Assembly (NCBI RefSeq): GCF_024580525.1
Contig: NZ_JANIKQ010000002.1
Span: 62,001 to 126,000 of the forward strand
Length of the DNA stretch: 64,000 bases
Reading direction: 5' to 3'
Origin: Neisseria dentiae
Lineage (GTDB): Bacteria; Pseudomonadota; Gammaproteobacteria; Burkholderiales; Neisseriaceae
Shown in pieces: positions 49,105-61,728 of this stretch (positions are counted from its first letter, which is position 1; every line of letters starts with the position of its first letter). The notes under the pieces were generated by a model. That model did not search any database. It was not told where the DNA came from and saw only the letters and a list, made by a program, of their open reading frames with translations. The translations under genes and the position numbers were made by a program.

Positions 49105-49985
49105 TGAAAGTAACCAGCTTCGGCGAAGTATTATGGGACGACTTTCCCGGCGGGAAAGTGCTCGGCGGCGCACCGCTCAACGTGCTCGTGCGCCTGCGCT
49201 CGCTCGGCGTCGATACCAGCATGATCAGCAGCAGGGGCGACGATGCCGACGGCGAAGAGCTGCTGCGCCAAATCGAAAGCAAAAACGTCAACACCGATTT
49301 GCTGCAAGTGTGCAAAGACCAAGCCACCAGCCTGGTGAAAGTGCATCTCGATGCCTGCGGCAGCGCGTCCTACGAAATCGTTTACCCCTGCGCGTGGGAC
49401 AGAATCCAAGTGGAAGAAGCCGCCCTACAACGCGTGGCCGAGTCGGACGCCTTCATCTACGGCAGCCTTTCCACCCGCGACGAAGTTTCCCGCAAAACGC
49501 TCGAACAATTGGTGGAACAAGCCAAATTCAAAATTTTCGACGTCAACCTGCGCCCGCCGCACTACGACACCGACCGTCTGCTCGAAATGATGAAAAAAGC
49601 CGATCTGGTCAAACTCAACGACGACGAACTATACGAATTGTCGAAAGCCTACGGCTCCAAACACAATTCCATCGAGCAAAACATCCAGTTTCTCGCCAAA
49701 CTGAGCGGCACGCCGCGCATCTGCGTTACCCTCGGCAGCCACGGCGCGATTTATTTTGAAAACGGCGAGCTTTACCGCCATTGCGGCTACCGCGTCAAAG
49801 TGGCCGACACGGTAGGCTCCGGCGACAGCTTCTTGGCCGGCCTCACCTACAAGCTGCTGAACAACACCCCGCCGCAGGAAGCCGTTTCATTCGCCTGCGC
49901 GCTGGGCGCACTGGTGGCATCGCATCACGGCGCCACCCCCGAAATCAGCCTGAAAGAAATTGAAAACTTTATGCACCCCGCTTAA
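49104..49985 (+). CDS. PfkB-family sugar kinase (fructokinase-like)
   Basis: 293 residues. N-terminal GEVLWDDFPGGKVLGGAPLN with the GG lid and the C-terminal DTVGSGDSFLAGL, where the last Asp is the catalytic base. Most like fructokinases (GE-x-L-x-D start). It would phosphorylate the sugar brought in by the upstream transporter. Overlaps it by one base, so the two are translated together. Confidence 0.93.
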   Translation: MKVTSFGEVLWDDFPGGKVLGGAPLNVLVRLRSLGVDTSMISSRGDDADGEELLRQIESKNVNTDLLQVCKDQATSLVKVHLDACGSASYEIVYPCAWDRIQVEEAALQRVAESDAFIYGSLSTRDEVSRKTLEQLVEQAKFKIFDVNLRPPHYDTDRLLEMMKKADLVKLNDDELYELSKAYGSKHNSIEQNIQFLAKLSGTPRICVTLGSHGAIYFENGELYRHCGYRVKVADTVGSGDSFLAGLTYKLLNNTPPQEAVSFACALGALVASHHGATPEISLKEIENFMHPA

Positions 49986-50003
49986 ACGTTTTCTTCTCTT
50001 TAA

Positions 50004-50044
50004 AACAACAGCCGAATCTGCACCCAGTTTCGGCTGTTGTTTTA
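50004..50044 (+). terminator. Terminator after the sugar kinase gene
   Basis: ACAACAGCCGAA-N-TTCGGCTGTTGT followed by TTTAT. A strong stem without DUS. Confidence 0.88.
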
Positions 50045-50192
50045 TGGTCTTGGCGAAATTTATCAGGATGAAGCCTTTGCAAGTTATTGCGGCCGTCTGA
50101 AAGCATTTATCCGCCCGCACGGACAGTTTTTAGGTTTCATATTCACACCGCAGCGTTACAATACGCTTTTTTTTCAGACGGCCTCTTCCGAT

Positions 50193-51158
50193 ATGCAGCT
50201 TATTCTCGCGCCCATGCAGGGCTTGGTTGACGATGTGATGCGCGACCTGTTAACCCGCATCGGCGGCTTCGACGAATGCGTGAGCGAATTCGTGCGTATC
50301 ACGCACACCGTACATTCCCGCCCCACTTGGCTGAAATACGCCCCCGAAATCGCCAACCGCAATCTCACCCCCGCAGGCGTGCCCTGCACGGTGCAGCTTT
50401 TGGGCAGCGATGCCGCCAATATGGCGGTCAACACCTTGGAAGCGGTACGCTTCGGCGCCGGCAAAATCGACCTCAATTTCGGCTGCCCCGCCCCCACCGT
50501 CAACAAACACAAAGGCGGCGCGGTATTGCTGAAAGAGCCGGAGCTGATTCACCGCATCGTGCGCACCCTGCGCGGCAGCCTGCCCGCACATATCCCCCTC
50601 ACCGCCAAAATGCGCTTGGGTTTTGAAGACAAAACCCTCGCCCTCGAATGCGCCGCAGCCATTGCCGAAGGCGGCGCCTGTGGCCTGACCGTGCACGCCC
50701 GCACCAAAGTGGAAGGCTACGAACCACCCGCACATTGGGAGTGGGTAAGAAAAATCCGCGATGCCGTTAACGTGCCCGTTACCGCCAACGGCGACGTGTT
50801 TACCCTGCAAGACTATCTCGACATCAAAACCGTGAGCGGCTGCAACAGCGTGATGCTCGGCCGCGGAGCCGTGATGCGCCCCGATTTGGCGCGGCAGATT
50901 AAGCAATACGAACAAAGCGGCAGTACACAGGAAGCGGATTTTGCCGAAATAGCCGGTTGGATTAACCTGTTTTTCGATTTATGCACCGCCAAAGAAGCCA
51001 ACAACAAATACCCCGTCGCCCGCCTGAAGCAATGGCTGGGCATGATGAAGCGCGCCTATCCGCAGGCGGAGGACTTGTTCGCACGCATCCGCACGCTGAA
51101 AGAAGCCGCCGACGTGAAACAGGTTTTGGAAGCATTCGAGCGGGAGCAGAAAGGTTGA
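50193..51158 (+). CDS. dusC: tRNA-dihydrouridine(16) synthase
   Basis: 321 residues from MQLILAPMQGLVDDVMRDLL. FMN-binding and the catalytic Cys98 in LNFGCPAPTVNKHKGGAVLL, plus GLTVHARTK and ANGDVFTLQD, are typical of the Dus family. The DusC subgroup is suggested by length and the APMQGLVD start. It reduces uridine in tRNA. The open frame extends upstream to 50037 but through a DUS and spacer. Confidence 0.92.
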   Translation: MQLILAPMQGLVDDVMRDLLTRIGGFDECVSEFVRITHTVHSRPTWLKYAPEIANRNLTPAGVPCTVQLLGSDAANMAVNTLEAVRFGAGKIDLNFGCPAPTVNKHKGGAVLLKEPELIHRIVRTLRGSLPAHIPLTAKMRLGFEDKTLALECAAAIAEGGACGLTVHARTKVEGYEPPAHWEWVRKIRDAVNVPVTANGDVFTLQDYLDIKTVSGCNSVMLGRGAVMRPDLARQIKQYEQSGSTQEADFAEIAGWINLFFDLCTAKEANNKYPVARLKQWLGMMKRAYPQAEDLFARIRTLKEAADVKQVLEAFEREQKG

Positions 51159-51180
51159 AACCTTTGCCGAGCCTGTTCAG

Positions 51181-51348
51181 GCCGAGACCTTTGCAAAATT
51201 CAACACCACCTGAAAAACCTGATTCCCGTCATGCTTGGGCTTGACCCAAGTATCTCTTTTTCTTCTAAAACAAAAAGATGCTCGGGTCAAGCCCGAGCAT
51301 GACGCAAGTGTTTTAAGATGTCTAAACGAATTTTGCAAAGGCCTCGGC
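51181..51348. mobile_element. MITE-like repeat with GCCGAGACCTTTGCAAAATTC ends
   Basis: The 21-bp ends match with a single mismatch and enclose an inverted pair of the CTTGGGCTTGACCCAAG palindromic repeat (51227-51304). The ends are like those of Neisseria IS elements (from memory). A nested repeat, with no coding capacity. Confidence 0.8.
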
Positions 51349-51380
51349 CGGGGCAACTTGCAAAACAAACCGGCTGATAT

Positions 51381-51414
51381 AAAAGGCCGTCTGAAACTTT
51401 TCAGACGGCCTTTT
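51381..51414. terminator. DUS-pair terminator between dusC and glgP
   Basis: AAAAGGCCGTCTGAAACTTTTCAGACGGCCTTTT-type stem at the convergent gene end. Confidence 0.88.
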
Positions 51415-51433
51415 GTTTGCAAACCAACCTGCC

Positions 51434-53914
<2,481 letters not shown>

Positions 53915-53935
53915 AAATCAAACCTTTTGGGATGC

Positions 53936-54100
53936 TAGGGCGTGTAGTCAGAAAGCGTTGCGGCGGTATTTTTGGTTAAAACCCGCAGCTGCGGCGTTCA
54001 AAATGCTCGCAAGATGTCCAATCTTGCTGTGCTTTTTGCCTTGCATCTGCGGATTTTTCCTCAAAAAACCGCTTCGCAAGCCTTCTGACTACACGCCCTA
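53936..54100. mobile_element. 165-bp MITE-like element with perfect 18-bp ends
   Basis: TAGGGCGTGTAGTCAGAA at the left and its exact complement TTCTGACTACACGCCCTA at the right. Inside, weaker mirrored arms (GCGTTGCGGCGGTATTTTTGG versus CAAAAAACCGCTTCGCAAG) continue the symmetry. No coding capacity. It sits 21 bp from the glgP start codon, between glgA and glgP. Confidence 0.85.
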
Positions 54101-54259
54101 AAACTTAAATCATTGTTGTATCGGAATTATTGTAAGGCCGTCTGAAACGTTCCAACAAGTTTTCCTTTATTAAAGCGCCGATTCTACCCATCTCACATTG
54201 AAACTGTTGGTAGTGGGCAACCGGCGCGCTGTTTTTTGTTTTCTTTTGAAGAATCAATC

Positions 54260-54331
54260 TATAGCGAATCCAGTTGTGTTCGATACAAGGCGCGGCAACG
54301 CCGTAGCGACAGATTAAACGGATTCACGATA
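54260..54331. mobile_element. Short (72-bp) Correia-type element at the end of glgA
   Basis: Ends TATAGCGAATCC and TATCGTGAATCC (as complement), with short interior matches (ATACAAGGCGCGGCAACGCC). Most of the usual core is missing. Its right end runs into glgA and contributes the stop codon. Confidence 0.8.
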
Positions 54332-55769
54332 ACAGGCTGCGGTAGCAGGCATCATAGCTCTCGGCGGCCTTGTGCCAGCCGAAATCCTGCGCCATCGCCT
54401 GTTGGCGCACCGGCGACCAGGCGCGCGGTTTGCGCCACAGCGAAAGCGCGTTTTCGAGCGCGCCGCCCAATGAGCCTGCGGTCGGGTCGTCGAACACGAA
54501 GCCGGTGGCGGTTTTGCTTTTCAGCGTTTCTTCATCGGTTCGCACCACGGTGTCGGCCAGCCCGCCGGTGCGGCGCACCAAGGGCAGCGTGCCGTATTTC
54601 AGGCCGTAGAGCTGGGTGAGGCCGCAAGGCTCGAAACGGCTGGGAATCACAATCACGTCGCCGCCGCCGATAAGCTGGTGAGCCAGCTCTTCGTTATAGC
54701 CGATATACACGCCGACCTGCTGCGGATATTGCTCGGCCAGCCGCACAAACGCCTGCTCCATCTCGGGTGCGCCGCTGCCCAAGAGGGCAAACTGCAAATC
54801 AGGGTTGGCGGGCAGTTTTTCATGCAGCGATTCGAGCAGAAAATCGGCGCCCTTTTGCGGCGTGAGACGCGAAACCATCACGGTGAGCATGGCTTTATCG
54901 TCGTCATTCAAACCGAAAAACGCCTGAACGGCCTTTTTATCGGCTTTTTTGCCCTGCATGGCTTTGGGATGGAAGGTTTTGGCCAATGCGGTATCGGTTT
55001 GCGGGTTCCAAACCTTATCGTCCACACCGTTGAGCACGCCGCTCAAACGGCCTTCCTGTTTGCGGGTATAGAGCAGGCCGGACATACCGTTGGCCGCCGG
55101 CTCGCGGGTGATTTCGTCGGCATAGGTGGGGCTGACGGTGGTAACGTGGTCGGCGTAAAACAGGCCGGCTTTCAAAAACGAAATTTGACCGTGGAACTCC
55201 ACGCCGTCCACATGGAACATTTCCCACGGCAGCCCGACTTCGCCCAAGTGTTTCGATTGGAACATACCCTGATAGGCGATGTTGTGGATGGTGAACACGC
55301 TTTTAATATAGGCGTTCCACGCATTGAGATAGGCGGGCGCGAGACCGGCCTGCCAGTCGTGCGCGTGCAGGATGTCGGCCTTGCCCCACACTTCGTCGAG
55401 GCCGGTGGCCAGCGCGGCGGCGGCCCAGCCCAAAACGGCGAAACGGATCACGTTGTCGGCATAATCGAAATAATGCTCGTTGTGGTAGGGGTTGCCGGGA
55501 CGGTCGTAAAGGTGGGGGGCATCGATGAGATACAGCCCCAAACCGTTGTATTCGGCGTAACGCACGGCGATATGGCCGCCGAAGGTGTCGCGCTCGGCCA
55601 CCAATGCGGCATCGGGCAGCAAATCGCGCACATGGCGGTAATACGGCAGCACCGCGCGCGCGTCGTGTCCCAGCGCTTTCTGCGCAAACGGCAGCGATCC
55701 CAGCACATCGGCCAGGCCACCGGTTTTGATGAGGGGATACAACTCGGAAGTTGCGTGGAGGATTTTCAT
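54324..55769 (-). CDS. glgA: Glycogen synthase (ADP-glucose)
   Basis: 481 residues. Starts MKILHATSELYPLIKTGGLADV with the ADP-glucose lysine motif KTGGLADV (Lys15). The C-terminal nucleotide site IVIPSRFEPCGLTQLYGLKYG is intact. It elongates glycogen chains with ADP-glucose from GlgC. The last two codons and the TGA lie in the Correia-type repeat at 54260-54331, so the natural C-terminus was changed slightly. Confidence 0.96.
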   Translation of the reverse strand: MKILHATSELYPLIKTGGLADVLGSLPFAQKALGHDARAVLPYYRHVRDLLPDAALVAERDTFGGHIAVRYAEYNGLGLYLIDAPHLYDRPGNPYHNEHYFDYADNVIRFAVLGWAAAALATGLDEVWGKADILHAHDWQAGLAPAYLNAWNAYIKSVFTIHNIAYQGMFQSKHLGEVGLPWEMFHVDGVEFHGQISFLKAGLFYADHVTTVSPTYADEITREPAANGMSGLLYTRKQEGRLSGVLNGVDDKVWNPQTDTALAKTFHPKAMQGKKADKKAVQAFFGLNDDDKAMLTVMVSRLTPQKGADFLLESLHEKLPANPDLQFALLGSGAPEMEQAFVRLAEQYPQQVGVYIGYNEELAHQLIGGGDVIVIPSRFEPCGLTQLYGLKYGTLPLVRRTGGLADTVVRTDEETLKSKTATGFVFDDPTAGSLGGALENALSLWRKPRAWSPVRQQAMAQDFGWHKAAESYDACYRSLLS

Positions 55770-55880
55770 ATTGCAATTCCTGTTAACAATAAACGATGAA
55801 AAATAATTCTGTGAAGCGGTAAATTTTTTTCAGACGGCCTGCTGTTCAAATTAAGGCTGCCGCCGGCGCGCAATCTGTTT

Positions 55881-56034
55881 TATAGTGAATCCAATTACTT
55901 CAGTACAAGGCAGCAAGCCGCAGACAGTACAAATAGTACGGAACCGATTCTGTTGCCGCTTTAGCGGCTTACAAAATCGTTCTCTTTGAGCTAAGGCGCA
56001 GCAACGCCGTAACGGAGTAAGTGGATTTACTATA
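55881..56034. mobile_element. Correia repeat enclosed element between glgC and glgA
   Basis: Ends TATAGTGAATCC and TTTACTATA, with the conserved core CAGACAGTACAAATAGTACG, ACCGATTCTGTTGCCGCTTT and AACGATTTTG-like complement of the copy at 39380. Inverted relative to that copy, 154 bp. It fills much of the 329-nt gap between glgC and glgA. Confidence 0.93.
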
Positions 56035-56098
56035 TCGGTTTGCGGGGTTTCAGACGGCCTTAATGCTTTTAAATGTTTAAAGGCCGTCTGAAAACCGT

Positions 56099-57460
56099 TT
56101 AAATCAAATAATCGCCTTTTTCCACCTGTTCCTGCACGGCGGCTTTGGTTTTTTCTTCCAGCGCCAGCCTTTCCAGCATCGCGGGCGTAACCAGCACCAC
56201 TTCGCCGCTGGAGCTGATGCGGAAGCGTTTGGCGTCTTCTTCGGGATCGATGCCGATTTTCATGCCGTCGGGAATCACGCAGTTGCGCTCGATGATGCAG
56301 TTTTTCAGATGGCAGTTTCTGCCGATATACACGCCCGGCAGGATCACGGCGGAATCAATCACCGAATCTTCGTTGACGGTTACGCGGTCGAACAGCACCG
56401 ACGAGCTGATTTGGGCATCGGTAATCAGGCAGCCGCCGCTGACGAGCGAGTTGTCGAGCGTGCGGCAATTGCGGTCTTTATAGAAAAACTTGGTCGGCAT
56501 CGGCTGGGTGGGCAGGCCGATAACCGGCCAGTTGCGGTCGAACAGGTTGAGCTGCGGGTGTTCGGTTACCAAGTCCATATGGGCGCGCCAGTAGCTGTCG
56601 AGCGTGCCGACGTCGCGCCAGTAGATGCTGCCCTCGGCGTTGCGCCCCATGCACGAACGCTCGAACGGGTGGGCATAGAGCACGCCGTCTTCGAGCGCGC
56701 GCGGAATTACGTCTTTGCCGAAATCGTGGTGGGTGTTTTCATTCACCACTTCCTCTTCAAGCGCCTGATAGAGATAGTCGGCATCGAACACATAAATGCC
56801 CATCGAGGCGAGCGAATGGTCGGGTTTTTCGCGCATGGCGGGCGGGTCGGCGGGTTTTTCAACGAATTCCTGTACTTTGAGGCTTTCATTCACGGCCATA
56901 ATGCCGAACTCTTTGGCCTCGCTGCGCTTCACTTCGATACAGCCCACGGTGCATTTGGCGCCGCTGTAAATGTGGTCGCGCAGCATCTGCATATAGTCCA
57001 TTTTATAGATGTGGTCGCCGGCGAGAATCAGCACGTATTTGGGCTTGTAGTGCTCTTTCATAATCAGCACGTTCTGCCAAACGGCGTCGGCGGTGCCGCG
57101 GTACCACATACTCTCGTCGATCTGCTGGCGCGCAGGCAGCATATCGACGAACTGGCCGCGCTCGCGCGGCATAAACGACCAGGCGTGCTGGAGGTGGCGC
57201 AGCAGCGAGTGGGCTTCGTATTGGGTAAGTACGCCGATTCTGAGCAGATTGGAATTCAAACAGTTCGACAAAGTAAAGTCGATGATACGCCAGTTGCCGC
57301 CGAAATAAACGGCGGGTTTGGAACGGCGGTCGGTCATTTCATACAGGCGCGAACCGCGGCCGCCGGCCAGAATCAGCACGAGGGTGTTTTTGGCGATGTC
57401 AGTGTTGTGCAGCATACGTTCAGGCTCATAAGACAGGGGTTTCTCTTTGTGGGCATTCAT
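56099..57460 (-). CDS. glgC: Glucose-1-phosphate adenylyltransferase
   Basis: 453 residues from MNAHKEKPLSYEPERMLHNT, start at 57460 because this ATG overlaps the glgX stop by 4 nt; the longer frame lies inside glgX. GGRGSRL (33-39) and KPAVYFGGNWRIIDFTLSNC form the nucleotide site; the C-terminal beta-helix has PGVYIGRNCHLKNCIIERNC. It makes ADP-glucose, the committed step of glycogen synthesis. Confidence 0.96.
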   Translation of the reverse strand: MNAHKEKPLSYEPERMLHNTDIAKNTLVLILAGGRGSRLYEMTDRRSKPAVYFGGNWRIIDFTLSNCLNSNLLRIGVLTQYEAHSLLRHLQHAWSFMPRERGQFVDMLPARQQIDESMWYRGTADAVWQNVLIMKEHYKPKYVLILAGDHIYKMDYMQMLRDHIYSGAKCTVGCIEVKRSEAKEFGIMAVNESLKVQEFVEKPADPPAMREKPDHSLASMGIYVFDADYLYQALEEEVVNENTHHDFGKDVIPRALEDGVLYAHPFERSCMGRNAEGSIYWRDVGTLDSYWRAHMDLVTEHPQLNLFDRNWPVIGLPTQPMPTKFFYKDRNCRTLDNSLVSGGCLITDAQISSSVLFDRVTVNEDSVIDSAVILPGVYIGRNCHLKNCIIERNCVIPDGMKIGIDPEEDAKRFRISSSGEVVLVTPAMLERLALEEKTKAAVQEQVEKGDYLI

Positions 57461-59436
57461 AAAGCTTCTCCAATTTGTGAAAAAATCCAAATGCCCATAT
57501 TCGGCACGGTACATTTGGCGTGGTCAATGCGGGCCTGCGCCGGTGCGAGGCGGCAAACCCATTCTCCTTGCGGCAAGACGTATGTTTGCGGGCTGCGTTT
57601 GGCGTTAACCGCCAACAGCCACTTATTATCGATTAATACCTGCAACGACTTGGTTTCGCGGTTTTCCCAATCGCGGCTGTTCATTTCGCGGCCGTCTGAA
57701 ACCAGCCAGCGCACGCGCTCCGTGTCCCACCACGCGTCTTCGCCCAACAGGCCGATTTCGCGGCGCAGCGCCAGCAGGCTTTGCACGTAGTGTTCCAAAT
57801 CTTCATCGCGGCCGGCCCAATCGAGCCAGGTGGTTTCGTTATCCTGGCAATAACCGTTGTTGTTGCCGCGCTGGCTGTTGCCGAACTCGTCGCCGCCCAG
57901 CAGCATGGGCGTGCCGTTGGCCAGCAGCAGCGAGGCGAGCAGGGCTTTGGCGGCATAGGTGCGCGCTTCGAGCACCTGCGCTTGCAGGGTTTCGCCTTCT
58001 ACGCCGTGGTTCCAGCTCAAATTATGGCTGTGGCCGTCGCGGTTGTCTTCGCCGTTGGCTTCGTTGTGTTTGTGGTTGTAGCTGAGCAAATCGCGCAGGG
58101 TGAAGCCGTCGTGGGCGGTAATGAAGTTTACGCCTGCCGAGGGGCGTTTGCCGCTGTGCCTGAAAATGTCGGAAGAGCCGGCCAGCCGCTCGGCAAACGC
58201 GCCGAGATTGCCGCTCTCGTGCACCCAAAACGCGCGCATATCGTCGCGGAAGCGGTCGTTCCATTCGGCAAACGGATAGGGAAACTGCCCCAGCCGGTAG
58301 CCTTCGCCGCCGATGTCCCACGGCTCGGCAATCAGTTTGCGCCCCACCAGCACCGGGTCTTGCGCCACGGCTTGGAAAAAACGCCCGTAGGTGTGGAAAT
58401 CAGGCTCGCGCCCCAGCACCGCGCCCAAATCGAAGCGGAAGCCGTCGATATGGAATTCTTCCGCCCAATAACGCAGGCTGTCCATCACCCAGCGGGTAAC
58501 GTGGGTTTGCGACACTTGCAGGGTGTTGCCGCAGCCCGTCCAGTTGCAGTAGCCGTTACAGGTCAGCCAATACCAGGCCGGGCCGTCGATGCCGCGCTGG
58601 CACAGCATCAGCCCCGTTTCCAAATCCTGCTCGGCGGTGTGGTTGTACACCACGTCTAAAATCACTTCGATGTCCGCCGCATGCAGGGCTTTGACTGCGC
58701 GGCGCAATTCGTTTGCCGCATCTTGCGGGTTGGCGGCGTAGCGCGGCTCGACGGCGAAATGCGAATAGGTGTTGTAGCCCCAATAATTGACCAAACCGCG
58801 TTTTTGCAGGTGGTATTCGTCGAGGTGCAGGTGCACGGGCAGCAGCTCCACCGCGGTAACGCCCAAATCTTTCAGACGGCCTATCACTTGTTTGTCGGCC
58901 AGCGCGGCATAGGTGCCGGCATCCGGCAAACCGGGCATCAGTTTGGTCAGCCCTTTTACATGGGCTTCGTAAATCACGGTTTTGGCCCACGGCACGTTAG
59001 GGCGCACATCGCCCTGCCAGTCGAACCCGCCCTCAACCGTTACCACGCTTTTGGGCGCAACGGCGGCATTGTCGCGCACATCGTCGTAGCGGAACCACGC
59101 CAGCTCGGCCTCATTGCGGTAATGCGCCGTGCCCGCCACCGCTTTCGCATAGGGGTCGAGCAGCAGTTTCTGCGGGTTGAAAAACAGCCCCGACGCGGCA
59201 TGGCCGCTGCCGTACACGCGGTAGCCGTAATGCTGCCCCGCCCCCACGCCTTCGGCAAAACCGTGCCAGATATGGCCGCTGCGGGCAGGCAGGGGCAAAC
59301 GGGTTTCGCCGCCGTTTTCGTCGAACAGGCACAGCTCCACCTTATCGGCGTGCGAAGAAAACAGCGCGAAATTGGTGCCGTTTGCTTGAACGGTGGCGCC
59401 CATCGGGTATGGCAGGCCGTCTGAAAGGGTGTTCAC
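57457..59436 (-). CDS. glgX: Glycogen debranching enzyme
   Basis: 659 residues. The isoamylase-type N-terminal domain (GATVQANGTNFALFSSHADK) is followed by the catalytic barrel with VEPRYAANPQDAANELRRAV, DVVYNHTAEQ, DGFRFDLGAVLG and the glutamate in LIAEPWDIGG, then the HDGFTLRDLLSYNHKHNEAN block. It removes branches left by phosphorylase. Confidence 0.95.
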   Translation of the reverse strand: MNTLSDGLPYPMGATVQANGTNFALFSSHADKVELCLFDENGGETRLPLPARSGHIWHGFAEGVGAGQHYGYRVYGSGHAASGLFFNPQKLLLDPYAKAVAGTAHYRNEAELAWFRYDDVRDNAAVAPKSVVTVEGGFDWQGDVRPNVPWAKTVIYEAHVKGLTKLMPGLPDAGTYAALADKQVIGRLKDLGVTAVELLPVHLHLDEYHLQKRGLVNYWGYNTYSHFAVEPRYAANPQDAANELRRAVKALHAADIEVILDVVYNHTAEQDLETGLMLCQRGIDGPAWYWLTCNGYCNWTGCGNTLQVSQTHVTRWVMDSLRYWAEEFHIDGFRFDLGAVLGREPDFHTYGRFFQAVAQDPVLVGRKLIAEPWDIGGEGYRLGQFPYPFAEWNDRFRDDMRAFWVHESGNLGAFAERLAGSSDIFRHSGKRPSAGVNFITAHDGFTLRDLLSYNHKHNEANGEDNRDGHSHNLSWNHGVEGETLQAQVLEARTYAAKALLASLLLANGTPMLLGGDEFGNSQRGNNNGYCQDNETTWLDWAGRDEDLEHYVQSLLALRREIGLLGEDAWWDTERVRWLVSDGREMNSRDWENRETKSLQVLIDNKWLLAVNAKRSPQTYVLPQGEWVCRLAPAQARIDHAKCTVPNMGIWIFSQIGEAL

Positions 59437-59508
59437 TGGGTTTAACTCTTCAATATCTATTTATCTGATTTTTTTTATCTAATTCGCTTCACAGGCCGTC
59501 TGAAAACC

Positions 59509-61728
59509 TTATTCCTTCTCCAAATACAGCCAAACCGTGGCCAGCGGCGGCAGGGTTAAGTTGAGCGACTGCGGTCTGCCGTGCGATTCCACCGCCTCGG
59601 TGGCGACGGTAGCACCCGATGAAACGCCGCTGCCTTGGTATTGCAGGCCGTCTGAATTCATCACTTCGCGGTAGGTGCCCGCGGCGTTTACGCCGATGCG
59701 GTAGTTTTCGCGCACCACGGGGGTAAAGTTGCTTACCACAATCAGGCGGTTGCCTTCGCGGTCGCGGCGCTCGAAAGCGAACACGGAATTATTGCCGTCG
59801 TCGGCCACCAGCCACTCGAAGCCTTCGGGCCATTGGTCGAGCTGGTAGAGCGGCGCGTGGCGGCGGTAGGTATGGTTGAGGTCGCGCACGTAATCCTGCA
59901 CGCCTTTGTGCCACAGGCCGCCGTGCGCTTCTTCGAGCAGAAACCAATCAAGCGCTTCGTTGTAGTTCCATTCGCGGCCTTGGGCGAACTCGCAGCCCAT
60001 AAACAGCAGTTTCTTGCCGGGATAGCCCCACATAAAGCCATAATAGGCGCGCAGGTTGGCAAACTTCTGCCAAGCGTCGCCGGGCATTTTGGCCAGCAGC
60101 GAACCTTTGCCGTGCACCACTTCGTCGTGCGAAATCGGCAGCACGAAGTTTTCGCTGTATTGGTACATCATGCCGAAGGTCATCAGGTTGTGGTGGTATT
60201 TGCGGTTAACCGGGTCTTCTTTCATGTAGCGCAGGGTGTCGTTCATCCAGCCCATGTTCCATTTGTATTGGAAGTTCAAACCTTCGGCGCGGGTAACGTT
60301 GGCAAACGAGGTGGATTCTTCGGCGATTTCGGCGGCGGCGGGCACTTCCTGCTGCAACATGGTGTTGGTGTCGCGCAGAAAATTGATGGCTTCGAGGTTT
60401 TCGCGGCCGCCGTATTGGTTGGGTATCCATTCGCCTTCTTTGCGCGAGTAATCGCGGTAAATCATCGAGGCCACGGCGTCCACGCGCAGGCCGTCGAAGC
60501 CGAAACGCTCTATCCAGTATAAGGCGTTGCCTTGCAGGTAGTTTTTCACTTCGGTGCGGCCGAAGTTGTAAATCAGGGTGTTCCAGTCTTGGTGGTAGCC
60601 TTCGCGCGGATCGGCGTGCTCATACAGCGGCGTGCCGTCGAAGTGGTTGAGGCCGTGGTCGTCAACGGGAAAGTGGCCGACCACCCAGTCGAGTATCACG
60701 CCTATGCCTGCGTTGTGGGCGGCCTGCACCAGCGCCTGAAGCTGCTGCGGCGAGCCGAAGCGGCTGGTGGGCGAATAAAGGCCGGTGGCCTGATAGCCCC
60801 AAGAGCCGTCGAACGGGTATTCCGACACGGGCAAAAGCTCGATATGAGTGAAGCCCATGTCTTTCACATAATTCACTAATTCTGTTGCCAAATCTTCATA
60901 AGTGAGCCAGAAATTGTTTTCGAGGTTGCGCCGCCACGAGCCTAAATGCACTTCGTAAATGCTGATGGGGCTGTCGATGGCGTTGGCTTGGCGGCGGAAC
61001 GCAGGCTCGGGCATTTTTTCGGGCAGGCCGCGCACCACCGAAGCGGTGGTGGGGCGCAGCTCCGAGGCGAAGGCGAACGGGTCGGCCTTTTGGCGCACGT
61101 TGCCGGCGGCGTCGCGTATTTCGAATTTATACAGGGCGTTGAACGGCACGGCGGGGATAAAGATTTCCCAAATGCCGCTGGCGGCGTGGCGGCGCATCAC
61201 GTGGCGGCGGCCGTCCCAGTTGTTGAACTCGCCGATCACCGAAACGCGCTGCGCGTTGGGCGCCCACACGGCGAAATTCACGCCGGCAACGCCGTCGAAC
61301 TCGGCCGGATGCGCGCCCAAGGCTTCATAGGGGCGCAGATGGGTGCCCTCGGTGAGCAGCCATTCGTCCATTTCCTGCAAATGCGAGCCGTAGCGGTAGG
61401 GGTCTTCGATTTTTTCAGACGGCCCGTCTGCACTGTATTGCACGCTCAAGGCGTAATCGGGCGCGCCCTCGGGCAGCACGGCGGCGAAAAAGCCGCGGCC
61501 GTCGAGTTTTTCGGCCGCCGCAATCAGTTTGCCGCTGCCGCGTTCCACAATATCCACCGCCAATGCGTCGGGCACAAGGCAGCGCACCACTTCGCCGGTG
61601 CCGGCCAGCTCATGCCGGCCCAAGTAGGCAAACGGGTTGCCGTGGGTAGCGAAAAACAGGCTGTCGATGGTGCCGCGCTCTTGATCGTCGAGCGGCGGAT
61701 AGGGTTGGGTTTGGCTGTTCTTTCTCAT
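59509..61728 (-). CDS. glgB: Possible separate GlgB from an internal start in the fusion gene
   Basis: In frame within the fusion gene, an ATG at 61728 is preceded by GAGGTCCGT (GAGG five bases before it). Translation from here would give a 739-residue branching enzyme starting [20 protein letters not shown], the length of free-standing GlgB. Whether it is used is not shown by the sequence. Confidence 0.4.
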   Translation of the reverse strand: MRKNSQTQPYPPLDDQERGTIDSLFFATHGNPFAYLGRHELAGTGEVVRCLVPDALAVDIVERGSGKLIAAAEKLDGRGFFAAVLPEGAPDYALSVQYSADGPSEKIEDPYRYGSHLQEMDEWLLTEGTHLRPYEALGAHPAEFDGVAGVNFAVWAPNAQRVSVIGEFNNWDGRRHVMRRHAASGIWEIFIPAVPFNALYKFEIRDAAGNVRQKADPFAFASELRPTTASVVRGLPEKMPEPAFRRQANAIDSPISIYEVHLGSWRRNLENNFWLTYEDLATELVNYVKDMGFTHIELLPVSEYPFDGSWGYQATGLYSPTSRFGSPQQLQALVQAAHNAGIGVILDWVVGHFPVDDHGLNHFDGTPLYEHADPREGYHQDWNTLIYNFGRTEVKNYLQGNALYWIERFGFDGLRVDAVASMIYRDYSRKEGEWIPNQYGGRENLEAINFLRDTNTMLQQEVPAAAEIAEESTSFANVTRAEGLNFQYKWNMGWMNDTLRYMKEDPVNRKYHHNLMTFGMMYQYSENFVLPISHDEVVHGKGSLLAKMPGDAWQKFANLRAYYGFMWGYPGKKLLFMGCEFAQGREWNYNEALDWFLLEEAHGGLWHKGVQDYVRDLNHTYRRHAPLYQLDQWPEGFEWLVADDGNNSVFAFERRDREGNRLIVVSNFTPVVRENYRIGVNAAGTYREVMNSDGLQYQGSGVSSGATVATEAVESHGRPQSLNLTLPPLATVWLYLEKE

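Noticed and set aside
56309-57790. 493-codon plus-strand frame opposite glgC and glgX
   Set aside because: Spans the junction of two certain genes and has antisense composition.
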